DNA of 64,000 bases, from contig NZ_JBEVTG010000003.1 of assembly GCF_040513375.1 (NCBI RefSeq), positions 310,001 through 374,000 on the forward strand, in the 5' to 3' direction. Shown in pieces: positions 59,601 to 64,000 of the stretch. The notes under the pieces are model-generated. The model saw nothing but the letters and a program-made list of their open reading frames with translations. It made no database searches and had not been told where the DNA came from. The stretch comes from Flagellimonas_B algarum. GTDB taxonomy: Bacteria; Bacteroidota; Bacteroidia; Flavobacteriales; Flavobacteriaceae. Made by a program: the position numbers and the translations under genes. How positions within the stretch are numbered: position 1 is the first letter of the stretch; each line of letters begins with the position of its first letter.

Positions 59601-60169
59601 GGTCGGCCGATCGCTATTTGGAAGACAGCCGATACGCACCCTTTCACGAACGCTATTATCCGAACGTATATGAACTGATCGCCGCTGAAAACGAACCGGC
59701 CACCATAACCTGGCATGCCGGCTCCTATGCCTACGAGCCGATACAACATCAAGGGGCGACCGTCGGATTTACGACAAAACCCTACACCCATGGAGGAGGA
59801 GCGAATGGGGGCCTCTGGTTGGCGAACAACCAATTTCAAAACAACGACCAATTGCCTGATGAGACCGGCGTCTTTTTTGCACTTGTCGATTATACAGAGT
59901 GGCTGGCGATGCGCGACTGGCATCGCTTGCGAACGCATATTTACGAGGCAAATGAGAATTTGGGATATGGAGCGGTCCAAAATGATTATGGGTCCACTTT
60001 GGAATTCAATCGGGCGCGGCAAGGTTTAGGGTATTGGATTCAAAACTTGCACCGCTATAGCAGTTTCTCCCGCGCAGGGGGCAGCCCTCAATTCACCTTA
60101 AAATCGTCTAAAGGGGGTGGTCAGAAAAAATTGACTTATAACATCCCACCAAACATGAACACACCATGA
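53657..60169 (+). CDS. Giant TANFOR-type secreted protein
   Basis: I start at ATG 53657 (2170 residues), giving a signal peptide (MRKSYCLLLLLLSLWPLTLVKAQ). The N-terminus (QVLPPYSPYFSDYTSYDNRVVVTLNNL...ILIPPGGSVRLTGFQL) matches the TANFOR domain described in Bacteroidota surface proteins. An FN3-like segment follows (LFSWAIPAGANP...YAFRVTAVNRQG). The central 1000 residues are long beta-strand repeats alternating with DLNFD/DLTIVADP-like motifs. The end is Gly/Gln-rich without a T9SS domain. It overlaps the FN3 gene by ATGA. Likely a surface or secreted adhesin or scaffold exported with the upstream barrel. Confidence 0.75.
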   Translation: MRKSYCLLLLLLSLWPLTLVKAQNDVMVVTQVLPPYSPYFSDYTSYDNRVVVTLNNLNPAGLSQEVRLTASATGNNGIALALNPSFLPSQPILIPPGGSVRLTGFQLQEYFDLNAWDLSGISAAALLRGGGLPQGDYELCVQALDYTTGQPLSMAAPNGCGFFTISSVEPPLILQPLCGDEVSKSDPQNLLFSWAIPAGANPMQVEYELVIQEVFNGMDPNQLFLALPTTPFFQKRVTNNVYLYTLADPPLEPGRTYAFRVTAVNRQGFVDANGNDRPLNFRNGGSSEVCTFQYGQVPKTETPIVIADGSPQETPVEITVLHIPGDDVKVNNQGQNSPPDPDDALDCIAPCTVPLPQNQNPVSNLAPGDEVAIGKFSMQITNAQFSQGGFTGDGTIFINFLDIPIHVEFTDLKVNTDLTVYQGQANAVLDGGLPPQAAFLTQAVDVPAVSQEVFQNAMAFIDDQGQKIHLLEQGGQAVGMPLLWEVGPSRLTLLGMVFSATGAHINMASGLELPDALNDQVLLLTGSNCLRPNGFGNTGEMLLAEDVVVPLGVNIDHTFAEGTGLQYDCSGIQGIDLNGQLEFDRNLLLPLSGNGTVIDGTVTASYETQVENMQDWSIQIEAFNHPFTLPGLVGFQMEAQNIVFDQSLSQSPPETDRPASWTGLYLGDFVVTFPDFFKKNGEPIEKTVQNFILDKNGVSGTIGPFDNLISIEEGDVSSWPISVTGFTVEIQENLLQGSEIFGNIRLPITDTALGYTLLLSSAEDPEAYLDLVCEIDLEDDLQVPMWMATLDLFEGSSVTLKKTEGVWTPRAALHGTIEVAWGEDQDLGEDNAVSAFTLPKVEFQDFTVEPGLGNVPKVDIGSFGLTDAQANIAGFTFALNQLEFDGGEQNKLGITLDIGVKLLDEVNSIEGDSKFTIWGEYDNKTFGFDYVELQEINLGTKENPIDLGVAALHGGVKIFKKDEVYGNGFKGAIGVRLNAIEFGFDALMQLGSITEGDEDYRYWYFDMNADIPGTGIPIPPTIFSIFGGGGGAWYNMSKPEVVAPISIAELKNAQVLDEAALEAKPPGFTRHASDQRTPEKGTYGLSQSIVLGINSAETVFNADLNFDIQIETGGSFVPTLSMGGKGYLVQSLDNRDGAFITGDVDLTIVADPEDPKFSNTSTFNIDILDGMVDGSGTLDIYVDKNQWHHKFGFWSQEDYPWEDETRVQLNLGDFSGLGTDQNDGPLQANVNSYFMLGSDIPGIPKMPLDVRNFMDQPVASERGQVFAATFNEGQLQGGSNPGLALGGGIHVATDMDFLIFYMRSKFLAGFDLALRKEPGLCEGGGINGFYAKGNAYAYFLGDAGVNLDLWVWKGALNFMKVETGATLTAGLPNPVFFDGKLKVNGEVLDGLLQFDLDFKVELGEECQKGQGSPFDEFPIIADVIPADGEDKVSILTIPEVAFNFPEEVFEFSEINKKGKEVTRKFQYELDYFTLEWLEGDKKAVEELASFKKYRPDGYSATFNREDYILPEETSIAYKIGVTAYEWVDGEKIEVLKETKTGSFVTDRLPDKIKKEHIWLSTPFIGENYFIPSYHSNQGMLTLMAAFDHWDDPDYWFSEVFEMGDSYKGMADGAFAFIAQFTDVKSKTVFTSTFEVDNVGAKGDKGGGIAFAIPQGLQPNRGYELELIVKYTPPINKFALPSNTDVVYQEMLLGASGKSAPKQEGLGYQTMQVNAGQIDQIEPKVMQMSLAGGQGNGIKTMQWAGGQQQGKSGVSMKGSKILANVANTPPNPIFEASLADLNNGDQNVSIRGRQRKLLNPEIGGKAFEWKLFEGFKFQFKTSTYSTLASKLASIQYESTKVGSYPSDLPGVGTDEPEYLDSNLPIIVLSAGENFDQRTVLGQRHMETIGQGEEATELSWTVSPMIVIDEKPLFNDFVQKWGATFSPNLWGQGQGLKKVYHVPNANDWAKLEADGAFYQNLEYGYPSDDHWQLVLPDMQGNASWSADRYLEDSRYAPFHERYYPNVYELIAAENEPATITWHAGSYAYEPIQHQGATVGFTTKPYTHGGGANGGLWLANNQFQNNDQLPDETGVFFALVDYTEWLAMRDWHRLRTHIYEANENLGYGAVQNDYGSTLEFNRARQGLGYWIQNLHRYSSFSRAGGSPQFTLKSSKGGGQKKLTYNIPPNMNTP

Positions 60170-62223
60170 GAACATCATATACTACCTCTTATCATGCGTA
60201 TTTACTTTGGTTGACTTGTCTTTTGACCGTTGTATCGGTGTGGTCACAAACCTCCCCTCAACTTCTTTTAAAATCAAGGGTGTATCAAGATTCGATCGTG
60301 TTGCGCTGGTCGCCTACCGAATTGGACGCCTGGCGTTTGATGAACCGCGAAGGGGTGGTGGTCACACGTACGGATAACCGAACCGGTATACGTGAAACCC
60401 TCACTCCGATCGCACTCAAACCGTATACTTTGGAACAATGGAAGACCTTGACCGATACGACCAACATCTTCGTCGCAACGGCCGCCCAGTGTCTATTGGG
60501 AACAAACTCCGTTACCCCTCGGATTTCGGCGCAAAATTTTAGCAATAAACTGCTAGCTGCCTCAGAACAAGGCAACCGATTGGCCTTTGCCGCTTACAGT
60601 GCCGATTTTTCCATCGAAGCGGCCAAGGGCTTGGCCATGCGTTTTGTGGATGCAGCCCCTTTTGAGGATGCGGTGTATTCGTATACGTTGTTCGTAGGCG
60701 GTAAGGCGATCTCCAACCGCTCTAAAGCGGCAACTATGAATACCTGGGCGCCAAAGACCGTCCGCGGTTTTACCGCCACGGCTGAGAACGGTCAAGTAAG
60801 GTTGACCTGGCCTAAAGTGGGTAATAATTCGAGGTATTCGGGATACTATGTAGAACGAGCTGTCGAAGACGGTACGTTTCAACGTATTTCGCCCAGCATC
60901 ATCAAAGCGACTCGCAACGTATCGGGATCGGATCGACAGTTTTTTATCGATAGTGAAGTCGCCATCGGTACCCAATACCGGTATCGCATCATAGGGGTGG
61001 GGAGTTTTGCCGATTTCGGGAGCTATGGCACCCCTGTCACCATTACCGTTACCGATAATGAACCGCCGCCGGCCATTACCGATTTTGAGGTAGCACCCGT
61101 GAAAGGAGGCGGTTTTTCCATTTCTTGGGAGCCAGAACAAGCAGGGGCCTCCGACCTTGTCGGGTTTCGCCTATGGCGTAGTGCCACATACAATGGTCCT
61201 TACACGGAGATAACGACGAATTTGCTTCCCCCTTCACAGGGAACGTTCACCGATACCGATCCCATCCAGGATGGAGTGAACTTTTATATCGTCCTTTCTG
61301 AAGATCAGGTCGGGAACCAAACGATTAGTCCGATCAAAATGGCGATGTTACCGAACGAATCGGCCCCCGCTAGGCCCGAAGGCCTGCAAGCGACCATTGA
61401 CTCTTTGGGAGTGGTATCCATCGGTTGGAAGTTGGGAAAAGAGGCTGATTTACTTGGGTATCGCGTATTTCGGTCGGATGCCCCGGATCAGGAGTTCATG
61501 CAACTTACGCGTAGACCGGTGTCCGGCAATTTTTATAGCGACACGGTCCGATTGAAGACCCTGAAAAGGCAATTGTATTACAAAGTCATTGCCTTTGATA
61601 CGTATTACAAAGCATCGGCGGCTTCCGATACCATCATTGTGCAATTGCCGGACCTCGTCGCTCCGGTGGCCCCCAGCTTGCGCCCATTGGAACGCGTTGG
61701 GGATTCGGTGGTATTGCGTTGGACCCTAGGGGCAAGTTCCGATGCCACGGCCACCCGTATTTACCAAAAGCTTGATGAAGGCAATTGGCAATTTCTGGAG
61801 GAAGTCCCACATCCCCAAACATCCTTTAGCACCTTAGCGGATACCAAGTCCAAGTTCACCAGATTCGCTGTGGTGGCAGTTGACGGTTCGGGATTGGAAT
61901 CGGATAAATCGAACATCCGAATGGGATACCTCGCTAGTCCAATGCTGGATGGAAAACCCAAGTTGACCGGACAATTCGATGCCGAGACCAAGACCTTGCG
62001 ATTACAATGGGAGATAGCTCCTGAACCCAAGGCGACGGTCATTGTTTTTCGCAAATCGGACAACGGTTGGGCGCAGTATGCCGAAGTGGATTCAAATCGC
62101 GGGTCCTTCATCGATCGGGCTTTGTTCAAAAATAGAGAGGGTTATACCTACCAGGTCAAGTTGGTACGTGATGACGGTGCGACCTCGGCTATGAGCAACC
62201 CATTGAAAGTAGTTCTTGATTGA
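60166..62223 (+). CDS. Secreted multi-FN3 protein of the TANFOR locus
   Basis: A 685-residue protein starting inside the stop of the giant gene (ATGA overlap), with signal peptide (LLWLTCLLTVVSVWSQ). At least four fibronectin type III domains are recognisable (TATAENGQVRLTWPKV, DFEVAPVKGGGFSISWEPE, LQATIDSLGVVSIGWKLG, LRPLERVGDSVVLRWTLG). No enzyme motif. Translational coupling suggests a stoichiometric partner of the giant protein. Confidence 0.8.
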   Translation: MRTSYTTSYHAYLLWLTCLLTVVSVWSQTSPQLLLKSRVYQDSIVLRWSPTELDAWRLMNREGVVVTRTDNRTGIRETLTPIALKPYTLEQWKTLTDTTNIFVATAAQCLLGTNSVTPRISAQNFSNKLLAASEQGNRLAFAAYSADFSIEAAKGLAMRFVDAAPFEDAVYSYTLFVGGKAISNRSKAATMNTWAPKTVRGFTATAENGQVRLTWPKVGNNSRYSGYYVERAVEDGTFQRISPSIIKATRNVSGSDRQFFIDSEVAIGTQYRYRIIGVGSFADFGSYGTPVTITVTDNEPPPAITDFEVAPVKGGGFSISWEPEQAGASDLVGFRLWRSATYNGPYTEITTNLLPPSQGTFTDTDPIQDGVNFYIVLSEDQVGNQTISPIKMAMLPNESAPARPEGLQATIDSLGVVSIGWKLGKEADLLGYRVFRSDAPDQEFMQLTRRPVSGNFYSDTVRLKTLKRQLYYKVIAFDTYYKASAASDTIIVQLPDLVAPVAPSLRPLERVGDSVVLRWTLGASSDATATRIYQKLDEGNWQFLEEVPHPQTSFSTLADTKSKFTRFAVVAVDGSGLESDKSNIRMGYLASPMLDGKPKLTGQFDAETKTLRLQWEIAPEPKATVIVFRKSDNGWAQYAEVDSNRGSFIDRALFKNREGYTYQVKLVRDDGATSAMSNPLKVVLD

Positions 62224-62282
62224 AGGGATTTGCGTAAATTAATCGGTATCGAATCACTAAACCATTAACCCGTCCTCTTCCC

Positions 62283-63605
62283 ATGATATCAGAAGCGGAA
62301 CTTTTTGCATTGCCCATCCATATTTTTATGGGTACCGCCTTCGCCTTTCTCTTGTGTACTTGGGCCATTTTTCTCTATAACCGGAAGCTTGAATTCCTAT
62401 GGTACGGCTTGTATCTGGTTTTGTTGATGCTTTATTTCAGTTTCAAAAGTGATTTGACCAATCGTTTGATTTATGGTAATCGAACGCTTTTGCCCCAAAT
62501 ACTGCACGATAGCTCGCAAATCGGGATCAACCTTTGTTATTTGCTGTTTTCAATGACTTTCTTGAATACCAAGGAAAACTACCCCAAGTTCCATTTTTTT
62601 CTCAGGATCATCGTGGGCACTTTATCGGTTTTCTTGGTGATGCATTCGTTGTTTTGGTTATTGGGATGGGACCCATCGCTTCAGAAAGATCTGATGGACC
62701 TGCAACGTTCGGGCATGTCTTTATTCGTTTTGTTCAACACCTGGTACCTGCTACGCTACCGCAAATCGAATCTCGAATTCTTCGTGATCGCGGCCTCGTT
62801 GGTCTTCGCCCTTGGGGCGATCATGACATGGGTTTCGGGCAATTTCCATTACATGGTCTATGGGGCGGCTTTGGAAAACTTCGTTTTTTCTTATGGACTG
62901 GGCTATAAGATCAAAAAGTTGAACACCCAGAAATTAGCGGCCGAGCGGGAGGCGGTCCAAAACCAGATCCGATCGCTCCGAGCACAGATGAACCCGCATT
63001 TTATCTTCAATGCACTAAATTCGATATTGGGCTTTATCTTAAAGGGAGATAAAAAGGAATCGGTCAAATACCTCAATAATTTTTCGGATTTATTACGAAA
63101 GATCTTGAACACTTCCGAAAACGGCTCGACCTCCTTGGAACAGGAGATCAATTTATTGAAATTGTATCTCGAACTGGAAAGCCTCAGGTTCGACAAGAAC
63201 TTCGATTATGAAATTTCAGTAGATGATCGTCTAGATATCCATAACCTAGAAATCCCGATCTTGTTGATTCAGCCCTATGTAGAAAATGCGATCATCCATG
63301 GATTGGCCCCCAAAACTGAAGGTGACAAGCATATCGCAGTCAATTTCACGGACGAAGGGGAATTCATCAAATGCCATATCGTCGATTCCGGAATCGGCAG
63401 GGCGGCCGCTTTGGCCCTAAAAAGGAAGAAAAACATTTACCATGAATCAAAAGGGATGTCGATAACCAAAAAGCGCATCGAGCTACTGAACCTGCAAGGC
63501 AGCAAGGAAGGTGCTTTGGTCTCCATTGACGATCTTTTCGATGCTGAAGGGAAACCCAGTGGAACCAAGGTTGCCTTACGTATTTACAAACACCAGATGA
63601 ATTGA
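62283..63605 (+). CDS. LytS-type sensor histidine kinase
   Basis: A 440-residue protein with about seven N-terminal helices, a short coiled coil, and a His_kinase/HATPase region: QIRSLRAQMNPHFIFNALNSILGF holds the phospho-accepting His, and PYVENAIIHGL and DSGIGR are the N and G1 boxes. The type matches LytS/YehU kinases paired with LytTR regulators. The response regulator starts 1 bp after its stop. It lies downstream of the FN3 gene with 59 bp between. Confidence 0.88.
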   Translation: MISEAELFALPIHIFMGTAFAFLLCTWAIFLYNRKLEFLWYGLYLVLLMLYFSFKSDLTNRLIYGNRTLLPQILHDSSQIGINLCYLLFSMTFLNTKENYPKFHFFLRIIVGTLSVFLVMHSLFWLLGWDPSLQKDLMDLQRSGMSLFVLFNTWYLLRYRKSNLEFFVIAASLVFALGAIMTWVSGNFHYMVYGAALENFVFSYGLGYKIKKLNTQKLAAEREAVQNQIRSLRAQMNPHFIFNALNSILGFILKGDKKESVKYLNNFSDLLRKILNTSENGSTSLEQEINLLKLYLELESLRFDKNFDYEISVDDRLDIHNLEIPILLIQPYVENAIIHGLAPKTEGDKHIAVNFTDEGEFIKCHIVDSGIGRAAALALKRKKNIYHESKGMSITKKRIELLNLQGSKEGALVSIDDLFDAEGKPSGTKVALRIYKHQMN

Positions 63606-63606
63606 A

Positions 63607-64000
63607 ATGGAATTACGGGTAGTCATCGTCGAAGACGAAAAACGGAGCATTGATGCTTTGAGCCAACTTTTGATCGAGTTCTGTGAAGAGGTAACGGTTT
63701 TGGGCCATGCTTCGACCGTGCCCGACGCCGTAAAGCTCATCAAGGCGACCCGGCCCGATTTGGTCTTCCTTGATGTAGAGTTGCATTCAGGAACGGGGTT
63801 TGATGTATTGATGGCCTTTGAAAACCCTGAATTTGAAGTGGTCTTTACCACCGCATTTGAGCATTATGCCCTGAAAGCGATCAAATTCAGCTCGATAGAC
63901 TACCTGCTGAAACCTTTAGGTTTGGAAGAATTACAAACCGCTATTGAAAAAGTACGTAAAGGAAAAGGAAACAAGCTCTATCTCTCGAAAATCAAGAATT
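63607..64000 (+). CDS. LytTR-type response regulator (partial)
   Basis: Open from ATG 63607 to the window edge (131 codons). The receiver domain is complete: VVIVEDEKRS with the acidic pair, LVFLDVEL with the phospho-accepting Asp, TTAF, and DYLLKPL with the conserved Lys. The LytTR DNA-binding domain would follow outside the window (inferred from the kinase type). Transcribed with the kinase. Confidence 0.85.
   Translation, partial: MELRVVIVEDEKRSIDALSQLLIEFCEEVTVLGHASTVPDAVKLIKATRPDLVFLDVELHSGTGFDVLMAFENPEFEVVFTTAFEHYALKAIKFSSIDYLLKPLGLEELQTAIEKVRKGKGNKLYLSKIKN

Overview
The window looks like a chromosomal segment of a marine member of the Flavobacteriaceae (Bacteroidota). The evidence is Bacteroidota-style promoters (TAnnTTTG -7 boxes), few Shine-Dalgarno sequences, many Sec signal peptides ending in 'AQ' or 'SQ', lipoboxes, DUF6443-type RHS proteins, a TANFOR-type protein, and LytS/LytTR and Crp/Fnr regulators of Bacteroidota type. 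GC is balanced over most of the window. It drops sharply in one island, about 24545-29800. I saw no rRNA, tRNA, CRISPR array or complete insertion sequence.

Layout. 1-4172 (minus): a large exported metallophosphoesterase-like protein whose metal ligands are mostly lost, translationally coupled to a DUF5706/Pycsar-type membrane protein. 4264-6745 (minus): a small unknown gene and three tandem Crp/Fnr paralogues. 6892-12304: a GNAT acetyltransferase, a large FG-GAP/ASPIC/TSP3 secreted protein, and a Crp/lipoprotein/DUF6326 group. 12822-26020 (plus): one long transcription unit with three exported tail-fibre-like proteins sharing a near-identical C-terminal block, an exported RHS/YD protein, a DUF6443 RHS protein with a lipase-like C-terminal toxin, and a lipoprotein immunity candidate. 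26026-29830: an AT-rich array of five orphan immunity-like genes, each preceded by a copy of a structured repeat of about 175 bp, with one recognisable toxin remnant. 29943-40185: small stress-type genes interleaved with four more Crp/Fnr regulators. 40155-46238: a TetR-controlled RND/LolA-like/barrel/lipoprotein export operon. 46296-51806: SRPBCC proteins, an AraC regulator, an esterase and an ECF sigma factor. 51988-64000: an outer-membrane barrel, a 2170-residue TANFOR-type protein, an FN3 protein, a LytS-type kinase and a LytTR-type response regulator (cut by the window edge).

Two themes stand out. First, the RHS locus behaves like a polymorphic-toxin system. Its toxin tip and immunity gene were probably exchanged by recombination inside the conserved core, and displaced immunity genes are stored downstream between structured repeats. 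Second, eight Crp/Fnr-family genes occur in 64 kb. Next to seven of them lie palindromes with 5-bp half-sites and a 4-bp spacer, placed 22-23 bp upstream of a TAnnTTTG-like box; the eighth has a textbook CRP-type TGTGA-N6-TCACA site. Operator sequence co-varies with the regulators' recognition helices, so the window reads like a set of local one-regulator/one-target circuits. An ECF sigma factor with three matching promoters and a TetR operator pair are further regulatory signals readable from sequence alone.
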